This document shows, in pieces, positions 6,470 through 15,091 of a DNA stretch of 64,000 bases. The position numbers and the translations under genes are program-made. Location of the stretch: positions 1 to 64,000 of the forward strand of contig JAILOU010000015.1 of the NCBI GenBank assembly GCA_024690665.1, in the 5' to 3' direction. Source of the DNA: Eubacterium sp. GTDB taxonomy: Bacteria; Bacillota; Clostridia; Lachnospirales; Lachnospiraceae. The notes below the pieces were generated by a model. The model saw only the letters and a program-made list of their open reading frames with translations, ran no database searches and was not told the origin of the DNA. Numbering within the stretch: the stretch's first letter is position 1; every line of letters starts with the position of its first letter.

Positions 6470-7948
6470 ATGATGAGGGTAAAAAATGTATGCGCAAAAC
6501 TATATAAAGGCGTAGCAATGATCGTGTTGTGCATGGTCTTATTATGTGCGTTTACTTTTGTTCCGGTGAGTGCGGCATCTACGCAGTCACAGGTGACTTC
6601 GGCTATTTCAAAATGCCGGTCTTATGTTCAAAATAAATATTCTACTCCGGATTACGGTTCGGAATTCTTGGTTATTGCGCAGGCTCGAAGTGGGCTTAGT
6701 CTGTCAAATTCTTATTTTTCAACTTATTACAATAATGTAGCCAACTATCTGGCTTATACGGACGGAGTGCTGTCAACCGGTGCGACCAGGTCTGAGTATT
6801 CTAGAACGATTCTTGCACTTACAAGCATTGGCGTTGATGCAACAGACGTGGCCGGCTATAACCTGTTTGATCATCTAAGTAGCTTATCTGAGATTACGAA
6901 GCAGGGAATGAACGGAGCGGTCTGGGCACTTCTTGCAATCAATTGTCATACCTCTTATCAGACAACGGATCGAGTTGCGCTGGCAGAGGAACTGATCACT
7001 TATCTTCTTGGTAAGGAAATCAGCGGCGGCGGCTGGGCATACTCAGGTTCTACGCCGGATGGTGATATGACGGCCATGACGATTCAGGCGCTTGCTCCTT
7101 ATTATGAAGAGGATGGGTATGAGGAAGTGACGCAGGCGATAGACAGGGGACTTGTAATCTTATCTGAAAGTCAGCAGGATAACGGCGGTTACATCAGCTG
7201 TGGAGCGGAAAATGCAGAAAGTGCCAGTCAGGTAATTACAGCGCTTAGTGCTCTTAGTATTGATGCAGATACGGACAGTCGTTTTATAAAAAATAACAAA
7301 AGCGTGGTGGATAACCTCTTGACGTATCAAAAAAGCAGTGGAGGGTTCTTGCATGTAAAGAGTAATTCACTGGTTAATCAGCTTGCAACCACGCAGGCGT
7401 ACTATGCGCTTGTTTCTTATAACAGAAATGTGAACAGTCAAAGCTTCTTATACGATATGTCCGAGATGACATTGGCAGCCGGGGCAGCCGGAGATGGCAA
7501 GACGCATACAGGAGAAGAAGAAGATTCTGACAGCGATGACGATGATGATAGTGATTCATCGGATAAAAAGAAGTCAAAGACCAAGAAGAAAAAAACTTCT
7601 GATTCGGACAGTGATAGTGAAAAATCATCTTCTGACAGCTCAAGTTCAAGCAGCAGTTCTTCAACAAGTAGTACATCAGTAAGCTCTAAGAAAAGCACGG
7701 ATTCTTCTAAAGAAGAGGAAGAAGATATAGACGACGAGGAAGAAGATGACTGGGGCTTTGAGCCACAAGAATATGTGGAAAGTGACAGCGAAGTAGTGGC
7801 AGTGGCAGATGCGAATGAAACAGATGCCAAGGAGACCTCGCAGACAAGTGAAATAAACCGGACGCCATGGGTGATTGGCGGATGCGTAGTGGCAGCAGCA
7901 GTCGTGGCATTTAGTCTGGTTTCGATATTAAAGGGGAAGAGGAAGTAA
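6470..7948 (+). CDS. Surface-anchored alpha/alpha-toroid protein, candidate corrinoid binder
   Basis: 492 residues. It has a signal peptide (about 1-36, ending VSAAS), then about 300 residues of repeated helix pairs of the prenyltransferase/squalene-cyclase toroid type, e.g. RTILALTSIG, GMNGAVWALLAIN, GDMTAMTIQALAPYY, SASQVITALSAL and TTQAYYALVSY. A long Ser/Asp/Lys/Glu linker (about 345-435) and a C-terminal membrane anchor (about 466-486) with a basic KGKRK end follow. The same toroid fold is the N-terminal domain of intrinsic factor and transcobalamin. The next gene supplies DUF4430, equivalent to their C-terminal domain. Corrinoid binding is an inference from this pairing and from cbiZ downstream. 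Confidence 0.82.
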   Translation: MMRVKNVCAKLYKGVAMIVLCMVLLCAFTFVPVSAASTQSQVTSAISKCRSYVQNKYSTPDYGSEFLVIAQARSGLSLSNSYFSTYYNNVANYLAYTDGVLSTGATRSEYSRTILALTSIGVDATDVAGYNLFDHLSSLSEITKQGMNGAVWALLAINCHTSYQTTDRVALAEELITYLLGKEISGGGWAYSGSTPDGDMTAMTIQALAPYYEEDGYEEVTQAIDRGLVILSESQQDNGGYISCGAENAESASQVITALSALSIDADTDSRFIKNNKSVVDNLLTYQKSSGGFLHVKSNSLVNQLATTQAYYALVSYNRNVNSQSFLYDMSEMTLAAGAAGDGKTHTGEEEDSDSDDDDDSDSSDKKKSKTKKKKTSDSDSDSEKSSSDSSSSSSSSSTSSTSVSSKKSTDSSKEEEEDIDDEEEDDWGFEPQEYVESDSEVVAVADANETDAKETSQTSEINRTPWVIGGCVVAAAVVAFSLVSILKGKRK

Positions 7949-7951
7949 ATC

Positions 7952-9118
7952 ATGTTAAGAGAAGTACAAAAGAATATGAAAAAGTATGTTGCGCTGTTTC
8001 TTGTAATGGCAGTTGCTATTATGGCGCTTGCCGGATGCGGTAAGGCATCCGATAGTGGCAGCAGCAGTGATGGCGGCGGAACACTTGAAGAATATACACA
8101 GATTCCGGAAGATGGCATTATTACAGAAGAACAGATGTCATCGATTGCCGGCAAGGATGGAACCTGGTACTTTACCGGAAGCACAGAAGATGGAATCGAA
8201 TATAACTGGGCCTATGATGGCACCATGGTTCAAAATCCGGCAGATCAGAATCTAAAATTAGAACTAACAGAAGATGGAACAGATGAGGTTAAAAAGGCAG
8301 CGAAGGATGCGCCGTATTGTCTGGCAGTCACAATTGCAGATATGTATCTTGCAGCAGCGCCGACGCTTACGATCACACTTCCATCTGTTTGGGAAGCAGA
8401 TCGCGTTGTCTATTGTATCTATGAAGATGAGCAGCTCTATGAACTTTCTGATTCGTCAATTGAGGTTGATGAGGATGCGAAGACAACAACTCTTACATTA
8501 ACCATTAATAAGGCCGGCGGAACATTTTATGTACTGGGAGGCGGCTCAGTAGCAAGCGCAGATGATGCTGAAGAAGAAGAAAGTGACAGTGATTCAAAGG
8601 ATAGTTCCTCTAAGGATGATAGCAGTTCATCGGATACGAGCAAGGATGACGCTTCGGACGAAAGCGGTGATAGTTCATCATCAAGCGACTCAGACAAGTC
8701 TGATTCTAAGACGTCATCTGAGGATGATAGCAACACTTGTACGATTACGATTCGTTGCGATACCATCCTTGAGAATATAGATAAATTGGATTCTTCTAAG
8801 AAAGAATTCGTCCCTTCAAGTGGCGTGATTTTAGCTAAAACCACAGTAGAGTTTGAAGACGGCGATACGGTATTTGATATCTTAAAAGCGGTCTGCAAAG
8901 AGAAGGGAATCCAGATGTCTTCACAATACACACCGGGTCACGGTAGTTATTATGTAGAGGGCATTAACCAGTTGTATGAATTTGATTGCGGTGAAAACTC
9001 CGGATGGATCTATTCGGTAAATGGATGGACGCCTAACTATGGAGCTTCGGAGTATTCCGTAGAGAATGGGGATTCAATTAAATGGGAATACACCTGCAAT
9101 CTTGGTTCAGATTTATAA
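7952..9118 (+). CDS. DUF4430 lipoprotein, candidate corrinoid-binding partner
   Basis: 388 residues, starting three bases after the toroid gene. The lipobox is IMALAGC, so the protein is lipid-anchored outside the cell. A beta-rich domain (about 60-200) is followed by a Ser/Asp linker (about 205-260) and a C-terminal DUF4430 domain (about 262-388), shown by FEDGDTVFDILKAVCKEKGI, YVEGINQLYEFDCGENSGWIYSVNG and Y.VENGDSIKWEYT. DUF4430 matches the C-terminal domain of transcobalamin family proteins. ATG 7952 has a GAGGAAG site; the ATG at 7976 (MKKYVALF) is an alternative with a weaker site. Confidence 0.88.
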   Translation: MLREVQKNMKKYVALFLVMAVAIMALAGCGKASDSGSSSDGGGTLEEYTQIPEDGIITEEQMSSIAGKDGTWYFTGSTEDGIEYNWAYDGTMVQNPADQNLKLELTEDGTDEVKKAAKDAPYCLAVTIADMYLAAAPTLTITLPSVWEADRVVYCIYEDEQLYELSDSSIEVDEDAKTTTLTLTINKAGGTFYVLGGGSVASADDAEEEESDSDSKDSSSKDDSSSSDTSKDDASDESGDSSSSSDSDKSDSKTSSEDDSNTCTITIRCDTILENIDKLDSSKKEFVPSSGVILAKTTVEFEDGDTVFDILKAVCKEKGIQMSSQYTPGHGSYYVEGINQLYEFDCGENSGWIYSVNGWTPNYGASEYSVENGDSIKWEYTCNLGSDL

Positions 9119-9148
9119 AAATTCACTAGTACAAGGAGGAGAACAATA

Positions 9149-10183
9149 ATGGTGAAAAACAAGTTAACAAAGTTAATGGCCGGAGTTCTTTCGGCAGCAG
9201 TTGTTTTATCAGGCTCTGCACTGATGGGAACTGCAACAACAGCAAAGGCTGCTAGTACAAAAACGGTAGATGTGACATTTTCTTTATATGATGCCGGATA
9301 TGTTATGGAACCAACGACCTTAACGGTATCTGCAGATCTTGATGATACTTATGCATCTCAGGTTGGTTGTACAGATGATACGGATACGCCAACCGTATTA
9401 GACGCTGTAATAGCAGCGCATATAAAACTTTACGGAGAAAAGTTTTATAATACAAACCCATTTACAGCACCGAGCGGATGGGTTTCAGCTGCGTTTGGAA
9501 AAACAACTTCTGCATTAGGATATTATGTAAATAGTGCATCTGTAGATGCAATGAATACAGTTGAACTTTCAGATAGTGATAAATTGGAGTTCTTCTTTTA
9601 TCAGGACACTAATTATAAGGATGTGTATACGACATTTGATAAAAGTACAGTAAGTACAACCGTAGGAGCTTCAACAACATTAAATATGAAGGCTGTTAGT
9701 GGATATGATAGTGACTACAATCTAGTTTTTGAAAATGCTTCTGGAGTAGCAGTGACAAGTAACGGAACAAAGGTTGGAACAACTGACTCATCAGGTAATG
9801 TTAAGCTTACATTCTCAAAAGCAGGTACATATGTAATATCTGTGGCATCAACGACGACATATAATAGTTGTCCAATCGTGGCACCATACTGCAAGGTTAC
9901 TGTTAAGAAGAACGCACAGACAATTGCAAAGAAATCTCCAAAGAAAGTTAAGAAGTATAAATACTCTAAGAAAAAGAAACGTACTTTCAAGATTAAAGTA
10001 AAGAACGCTAAGACAAAACTTGTATATAAGTCAAGCAGCAAGAAGATCAAAGTTAACAGCAAGGGTAAGGTAACCATTAAGAAGGGAACCAAGAAGGGAA
10101 CTTACAAGATTAAAGTTTATGCTAAGAAAACAACTAAGTATAAAAAGTCTAATGTGTTAACATTTAAGATTAAGATCAAATAA
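9149..10183 (+). CDS. Secreted DUF4430-like protein with Lys-rich wall-binding tail
   Basis: 344 residues, AGGAGG before the ATG. Signal peptide about 1-34 (TTAKA/AS). Residues about 40-155 look like a diverged DUF4430 domain (TPTVLDAVIAAH..., PSGWVSAAFG..., GYYVNSASVD, LSDSDKLEFFFYQD). A single Ig-like domain follows (about 165-255), then a very basic tail (about 256-344) of KKIKVNSKGKVTIKKGTKKGTYKIKVYA type seen in wall-associated proteins of Lachnospiraceae. It probably holds a ligand-binding domain in the cell wall and cooperates with the two genes upstream. The role is inferred from position and fold. Confidence 0.75.
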   Translation: MVKNKLTKLMAGVLSAAVVLSGSALMGTATTAKAASTKTVDVTFSLYDAGYVMEPTTLTVSADLDDTYASQVGCTDDTDTPTVLDAVIAAHIKLYGEKFYNTNPFTAPSGWVSAAFGKTTSALGYYVNSASVDAMNTVELSDSDKLEFFFYQDTNYKDVYTTFDKSTVSTTVGASTTLNMKAVSGYDSDYNLVFENASGVAVTSNGTKVGTTDSSGNVKLTFSKAGTYVISVASTTTYNSCPIVAPYCKVTVKKNAQTIAKKSPKKVKKYKYSKKKKRTFKIKVKNAKTKLVYKSSSKKIKVNSKGKVTIKKGTKKGTYKIKVYAKKTTKYKKSNVLTFKIKIK

Positions 10184-10199
10184 GAATTAGGGAATACGT

Positions 10200-11207
10200 A
10201 TGATGGATACATTTTCAAGATGTCATCCGATTATCAACATGTATTATTTTATAGTAGTACTGGGCTGCACGATGTTCGTGCAGCATCCGGTACTACTTAT
10301 TCTATCTTTTGCGGGAGCAACTTCTTACGCAATCTATCTAAAAGGTTCGAAAAGTGTAATCAAAAGGAATCTGATCTTCACATTACCGCTGCTGATTATT
10401 GTGGCGTGTCTGAATCCGTGTTTTAATCATTACGGAGTGACGCAGCTCATCTACATGGAAGAGAGCGGAAACTGGATTACACTCGAAGCAACCGTATATG
10501 GAGTTGTGCTTGGGGCAATATTATTTGTGGTAATCGAATGGTTTGGGTGTTTTAACAAAGTTATGACGACCGATAAGTTTGTATACTTATTCGGAAAGTT
10601 GTTACCGGCAATTTCGCTGTTGTTGTCGATGACACTTCGCTTTGTGCCGAGATTTTTACGGCAGTTAAAGCGAATCAGAAATGCACAAAAATGCGTAGGC
10701 ATGGATGTGACAAATGGCGGATTTATAAAAAGAGTGAAGCATGGGTTGGGAATCTTATCGATTCTGATTACCTGGGCATTGGAAAATGCGATTGACACCG
10801 CAGATTCCATGAAAAACAGAGGATATGGACTTCCGGGAAGAAGTGCCTTTTCTATCTATCGATTTGATCGAAGAGATCTTATGTTGACAGGTATCTTTAG
10901 CGGATTGTTCCTTGTGATTATATATGGATTGATGCATGGGGCGGCATTTGCCCAATACGACCCGCGCATTATATTGGCAGGATTTACGATTCAGGGATAT
11001 GCAGCAGATGTGACATGTTCTGAGGCAATGGCAAGAATAACATTTGTCGCATTCGCGGTATTTTGTTTTGTTCCGCTTCTAATGAATCTTGCGGAAGATG
11101 TAAGAATGAAAGCAAGTTTAGGTCAGATGGGTAAGAGAATAGATCTGACATATCGGGCAATCTATGAGGGAATTGATGAAGAATCAAGCAGTAAAACAGA
11201 TATATAA
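10200..11207 (+). CDS. ecfT: ECF transporter transmembrane component EcfT
   Basis: 335 residues with several hydrophobic helices and the EcfT signature region RFVPRFLRQLKRIRNAQKCVGMD, whose Arg-rich coupling helices contact the ATPases. A second coupling helix is near TADSMKNRGYGLPGRSAFS. It couples ATP hydrolysis to movement of the S component. The gene follows the DUF4430 genes by 16 bases, and its end overlaps the ATPase gene. It is a dedicated, locus-encoded transporter (group I arrangement), so substrate is best judged from neighbours. Confidence 0.92.
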   Translation: MMDTFSRCHPIINMYYFIVVLGCTMFVQHPVLLILSFAGATSYAIYLKGSKSVIKRNLIFTLPLLIIVACLNPCFNHYGVTQLIYMEESGNWITLEATVYGVVLGAILFVVIEWFGCFNKVMTTDKFVYLFGKLLPAISLLLSMTLRFVPRFLRQLKRIRNAQKCVGMDVTNGGFIKRVKHGLGILSILITWALENAIDTADSMKNRGYGLPGRSAFSIYRFDRRDLMLTGIFSGLFLVIIYGLMHGAAFAQYDPRIILAGFTIQGYAADVTCSEAMARITFVAFAVFCFVPLLMNLAEDVRMKASLGQMGKRIDLTYRAIYEGIDEESSSKTDI

Positions 11208-12882
11208 AATTGAAGATTTTAGTTTCTGCTATCCGGAGTGCGAGACGCCGGCGATAGCGGAGCTTTCGATGGATATAAAAGAAGGCGCATTTCATGTGCT
11301 GTGTGGTCCGAGTGGTTGCGGTAAGAGTACATTGCTTCGGCATTTAAAGCCGACGCTTAAGCCGCATGGAACTACGAAGGGAACCATCCGGTATGCAGGT
11401 GCGCCGATCGGGGAACTTGAGCACAGAAGAGAAAGCAGCGAGATTGGTTATGTCCTTCAAAATCCGGACAACCAGATTGTGACAGATAAGGTCTGGCATG
11501 AATTGGCATTTGGACTCGAAAGTCTGGGATATGATACGGAGACGATTCGTCTTCGAGTAGCAGAGATGGCAAGTTACTTTGGAATCCAATCTTGGTTTCG
11601 AAAGGATGTGGCAGACTTGTCCGGAGGACAAAAGCAGCTTCTTAATCTGGCATCGATTATGGCGATGCATCCGAAGGTGCTGATACTGGATGAGCCGACA
11701 GCGCAGCTTGACCCGATTGCGGCCAGTGATTTTTTAGAGACGGTGCGTAAGATTAATCGCGACATTGGAACAACGGTCATTATTACTGAGCACAGATTGC
11801 AGGATATTATTCCATATGCGGATACAGTCTTTGTGATGGAAGGCGGCAAGCTGGTAAGTCAGGGAGAGCCAAGCAAAGTGGGGACGCAGCTAAAACAGCA
11901 GGGTAGTGCCAACTTTTTGGCAATGCCGATTCCGATGCAGATTTATAGTGAAGTGGACAATGATTTAACCTGTCCGCTCACGGTTAACCAGGGAAGAGCC
12001 TGGATGGATGAACTTCTTGCAGGGCGCGAGGTTGTGCAACCGGACATGCAAGGAGAAGAGACAGACAAGAAGGCAGAACCTGTGATTGAAGTGAAGGATG
12101 TCTGGTTTCGGTATGAAAAGAACAGTCCGGATGTGGTAAAGGATCTTAATCTTACGGTCAATCGCGGAGAGTTCTATGCGATTCTCGGCGGTAATGGAAC
12201 CGGCAAAAGTACTTCTTTGTCCCTAATCAGTCATCTTCGTACGCCGTATCGCGGTAAGATTCTAATTGAAGGAAGAGACATAAGAAAGTATTCGGATATG
12301 GAATTATACAGGGGGCTGATGGGTGTACTGCCGCAGTCTCCGCAGGCAATGTTCCTGAAAAAGACGGTGAAGGAAGACCTCTATGCCATGATTGGAGGAC
12401 GCCGTGAAAATGCGATAGAATATGACCTTCCGATGGAGAAAAGTAAAGCGATTGAAGGCATTGCGTCGTTAACAAGACTGACGGAGTTATATGATCGCCA
12501 TCCGTATGATTTAAGTGGTGGTGAGCAGCAGAGATTGGCGCTTGCCAAGGTGCTGCTTCTTCGGCCGAAGATACTGCTACTTGATGAGCCGACGAAGGGA
12601 TTGGATGCAGAATACAAAAAGTTTTTGGGAGAAATCTTAGTCAAGCTGGTTTCGAAAGGAATTACTATCCTGATGGTTTCTCATGATATGGAATTTGTTG
12701 CAGAATATGCAGACCGTGTTGGTCTGTTCTTTGAAGGAAATCTCGTAACGGAAAGAAAGACGGCGCAGTTTTTTGCCGGAAATAATTTCTATACTACCGC
12801 GGCAAACAGAATGGCGCGTCATGTCTTTCCAGAGGCTGTTACCGGAAAGGATGTGATTGCATGCTTGAAGAAAAACAGTTAG
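11176..12882 (+). CDS. ECF transporter fused ATPase (two ABC domains)
   Basis: 568 residues from ATG 11176, which has GAGGG six bases upstream; ATG 11164 is an alternative. Two complete nucleotide-binding domains are joined in one chain. The first has Walker A GPSGCGKST (about 45), signature LSGGQ and Walker B LDEPTAQLDP. The second has GGNGTGKST (about 337), signature LSGGEQQR and LDEPTKGLDA. In most ECF transporters A and A' are separate proteins; the fusion replaces both. The gene overlaps ecfT by 32 bases and the S-component gene by 22, which argues for strict co-translation. Confidence 0.93.
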   Translation: MKNQAVKQIYKIEDFSFCYPECETPAIAELSMDIKEGAFHVLCGPSGCGKSTLLRHLKPTLKPHGTTKGTIRYAGAPIGELEHRRESSEIGYVLQNPDNQIVTDKVWHELAFGLESLGYDTETIRLRVAEMASYFGIQSWFRKDVADLSGGQKQLLNLASIMAMHPKVLILDEPTAQLDPIAASDFLETVRKINRDIGTTVIITEHRLQDIIPYADTVFVMEGGKLVSQGEPSKVGTQLKQQGSANFLAMPIPMQIYSEVDNDLTCPLTVNQGRAWMDELLAGREVVQPDMQGEETDKKAEPVIEVKDVWFRYEKNSPDVVKDLNLTVNRGEFYAILGGNGTGKSTSLSLISHLRTPYRGKILIEGRDIRKYSDMELYRGLMGVLPQSPQAMFLKKTVKEDLYAMIGGRRENAIEYDLPMEKSKAIEGIASLTRLTELYDRHPYDLSGGEQQRLALAKVLLLRPKILLLDEPTKGLDAEYKKFLGEILVKLVSKGITILMVSHDMEFVAEYADRVGLFFEGNLVTERKTAQFFAGNNFYTTAANRMARHVFPEAVTGKDVIACLKKNS

Positions 12883-13718
12883 ATCGGTTCTTAGATGAAT
12901 TCTGGGGCGACACTTCCGAAAAAAGAGTGGCAGTAAAAGAAGAGGATGAACCGCTTCCGGCGGCAGAAGAAGCCTGGGAAAAAGAATCCTTGAGACTGAT
13001 TATTCAGCCAAGTCACGACCATAAAGTAGGTAAGAGAACCTGGGTGGCATTTATCCTGATGATTATTATTTGCCCGATTTTGTTATATCTGTCCGTTAGA
13101 ATCTTCCATGGACACAACTATTTGCTTAGTAGTTTGATTATCGTGTTTTTTGCGATGGTGCCATTTTTCTTAATGTTTGAAGGCAGAAAGCCGCATCCTA
13201 GAGAACTCATTGTAATTGCGGTGCTTGCAGCGATTGGCGTTGCCGGTCGTGGGGCATTTTTTATGGTGCCGAATATCAAGTGTGTTACGGCAATCGTGAT
13301 TATTGCCGGGGTATCACTTGGCGGTGAGGCCGGATTTTTGGTGGGTGTTCTTACGATGTTCGTATCGAATATGTTTATGGGACAAGGGCCATGGACACCG
13401 TGGCAGATGTTCACCTATGGAATTATTGGATTTTTGGCCGGCATCTTATTTAAAAAAGGACTTTTAAAAGCGAAACGATTAAGCTTGTGCGTGTTCGGAT
13501 TTTTATGCTCCATCTTTATCTTTGGAGGTATTATGAATCCGGCTGCAATACTGATGACGTATGGGCGCATCACGAAGGAAAGTCTGATTGCATTCTACAT
13601 ATCGGGGCTTCCGGTTGATTTGGTGCACGGTGTAAGTACGGTTATATTTATCATATTGTTTGCGAAACCGCTACTTGAAAAATTAGAGCGTGTAAAAACA
13701 AAGTATGGATTATTATAG
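12861..13718 (+). CDS. ECF transporter S component, probably corrinoid-specific
   Basis: 285 residues. A polar, acidic N-terminal extension of about 55 residues is unusual for S components. Five to six membrane helices follow, with loops GVAGRGAFFMVPN, GGEAGFLVGVLTMFVSNMFMGQGPWTPWQMF and GGIMNPAAIL. These resemble S components of the cobalamin type (CbrT-like) in family knowledge. Corrinoid specificity rests mainly on the adjacent cbiZ and the extracellular toroid/DUF4430 proteins. The gene overlaps the ATPase gene by 22 bases. Confidence 0.85.
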   Translation: MLEEKQLDRFLDEFWGDTSEKRVAVKEEDEPLPAAEEAWEKESLRLIIQPSHDHKVGKRTWVAFILMIIICPILLYLSVRIFHGHNYLLSSLIIVFFAMVPFFLMFEGRKPHPRELIVIAVLAAIGVAGRGAFFMVPNIKCVTAIVIIAGVSLGGEAGFLVGVLTMFVSNMFMGQGPWTPWQMFTYGIIGFLAGILFKKGLLKAKRLSLCVFGFLCSIFIFGGIMNPAAILMTYGRITKESLIAFYISGLPVDLVHGVSTVIFIILFAKPLLEKLERVKTKYGLL

Positions 13719-13730
13719 AAAGAGTTTGGT

Positions 13731-14504
13731 ATGAATGATACAATTTACCTGGATAACAAAGATTCTGTAACGAGAACGATGCAGGATGTTACGATGACAT
13801 TTGCCGGTAAGCGCAAGGTGCTTAGTACCTCGATTCTAAATGGTGGCATCAGGACGGACCTTAAAGGAGCATTTAACCACTGCGACAAGGACAGGGAAAG
13901 CGGACGCTGTGATATGCACGGGGATACTTACCGGGAACATCTGTCTTATGCGGCAACGCAGCTGGGCTATGATGCAAAGACGGTGACCGGTTTATCTACG
14001 GCTGCGATGATGGAATATGCGGACTTTCGAAAGGCATCCTTTGGCGGCTATACGGTAACGGTTGTTGTAACGGGCGGTGTCTATTCCAACGGAAGACGCG
14101 CCGGTGAGACGGCAACCATGTGGGAGCAGGACGAAGTCTATCATGTCATCGAAGGCGAGGGCAGAACCTCCGGAACCGTGAATCTGATGGTGCATATTAA
14201 TGCGCATCTAAGCGACGGGGCCTTAGCTACGGTTATGATGGTGGCAACGGAAGCGAAGACAGCGACGATTCGGGATCTGCAGATTAAGAGTTGTTATTCT
14301 GAGGAGTTATCGAGTGGTTCGGGAACGGACGGAATTATAGTGGTGTCAGATGAAGAATCCGATATCTATCTGACGGCAGCCGGCACAGACACGAAACTTG
14401 GAGAATGTGTTGCAAGAGCAGTGACAGAGGCACTTAGAGAGCAGCTGGTGATGCAAAAGCAATACATCAGAGGAGAACTTGACATCAAGGAAATCAGTTG
14501 GTGA
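13731..14504 (+). CDS. cbiZ: Adenosylcobinamide amidohydrolase CbiZ
   Basis: 257 residues. Family motifs are visible: LSTAAMMEYADF, VVVTGGVYSNGRRAGE, then GTVNLMVHINAHLSDGALATVMMVATEAKTATIRDL and the glycine-rich GSGTDGIIVVS. CbiZ cleaves the aminopropanol side chain of adenosylcobinamide or pseudocobalamin, giving adenosylcobyric acid that can be rebuilt with another lower ligand. It lies twelve bases after the S component, so imported corrinoids can be remodelled directly. This gene is the firmest anchor for the substrate of the whole locus. Confidence 0.9.
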   Translation: MNDTIYLDNKDSVTRTMQDVTMTFAGKRKVLSTSILNGGIRTDLKGAFNHCDKDRESGRCDMHGDTYREHLSYAATQLGYDAKTVTGLSTAAMMEYADFRKASFGGYTVTVVVTGGVYSNGRRAGETATMWEQDEVYHVIEGEGRTSGTVNLMVHINAHLSDGALATVMMVATEAKTATIRDLQIKSCYSEELSSGSGTDGIIVVSDEESDIYLTAAGTDTKLGECVARAVTEALREQLVMQKQYIRGELDIKEISW

Positions 14505-14510
14505 TAGTGA

Positions 14511-15044
14511 ATGGGACACATACAAGAATTAATCTATGTAATGCCAATGAGTCGTATGGTACTAATTATTGTGCTGATGGTGGTTGTGATGGCCGCAGTG
14601 AATCTGCTGATTGGTGTAATCGCGAAGGAGAAGCGTAGGAGCGCAGAAAAGTGTCTTGGAGTTGTGGTTACAACGATGGGACTGCTTGGCGTTATTGCGT
14701 TTACGCTGTTTCGGGAAGCCGGCGTTAGAGAAGTCATCTGGATACCATTTACCACGATGATGACGGTAGGAGAAGAATTTCGAATGCCGCTTATGAATGC
14801 GGCGCTGTTCGTGCCGTTTGGAATGGGAATCTCGCAGATCTATCATATAAAGCATAAGATGGGCGCTTGTATTCTAAGGACAATCCTGACAGGGCTTTTG
14901 CTTAGCGTGGTGATTGAAGCATTGCAGTTTGCATTTGCACTTGGAACAGCAGAGACGGATGATGTGATCTTTAATACGCTGGGAGCTGCGATTGGTTCTA
15001 TGCAGGTGGTGCTAAGTCGCCTTTTGTTGATTTGGAAAAAATAA
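14511..15044 (+). CDS. VanZ-like membrane protein
   Basis: 177 residues with about five membrane helices and the VanZ family pattern: FTLFREAGV, NAALFVPFGMGIS, VVIEALQFAFALGTAETDDVIFNTLGAAIG. VanZ-type proteins are of uncertain function; the vancomycin-cluster member gives low-level teicoplanin resistance. It starts six bases after cbiZ and is the last gene before a strong terminator, so it is transcribed with the corrinoid genes. A role in corrinoid use is not shown. Confidence 0.85.
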   Translation: MGHIQELIYVMPMSRMVLIIVLMVVVMAAVNLLIGVIAKEKRRSAEKCLGVVVTTMGLLGVIAFTLFREAGVREVIWIPFTTMMTVGEEFRMPLMNAALFVPFGMGISQIYHIKHKMGACILRTILTGLLLSVVIEALQFAFALGTAETDDVIFNTLGAAIGSMQVVLSRLLLIWKK

Positions 15045-15090
15045 AAGCATCTTGGTAGTTTAGTCGGCTAAACTTCCAAGATGCTTTTTT
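15042..15090. terminator. Bidirectional terminator between convergent operons
   Basis: AAAGCATCTTGG pairs with CCAAGATGCTTT with T-tracts on both sides. It ends the corrinoid operon and the minus-strand DUF4097 operon. Confidence 0.9.
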
Positions 15091-15091
15091 C

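Noticed and set aside
7438-8184. Minus-strand Ser-rich ORF
   Set aside because: Low-complexity antisense of the Ser/Asp linker in the toroid gene.
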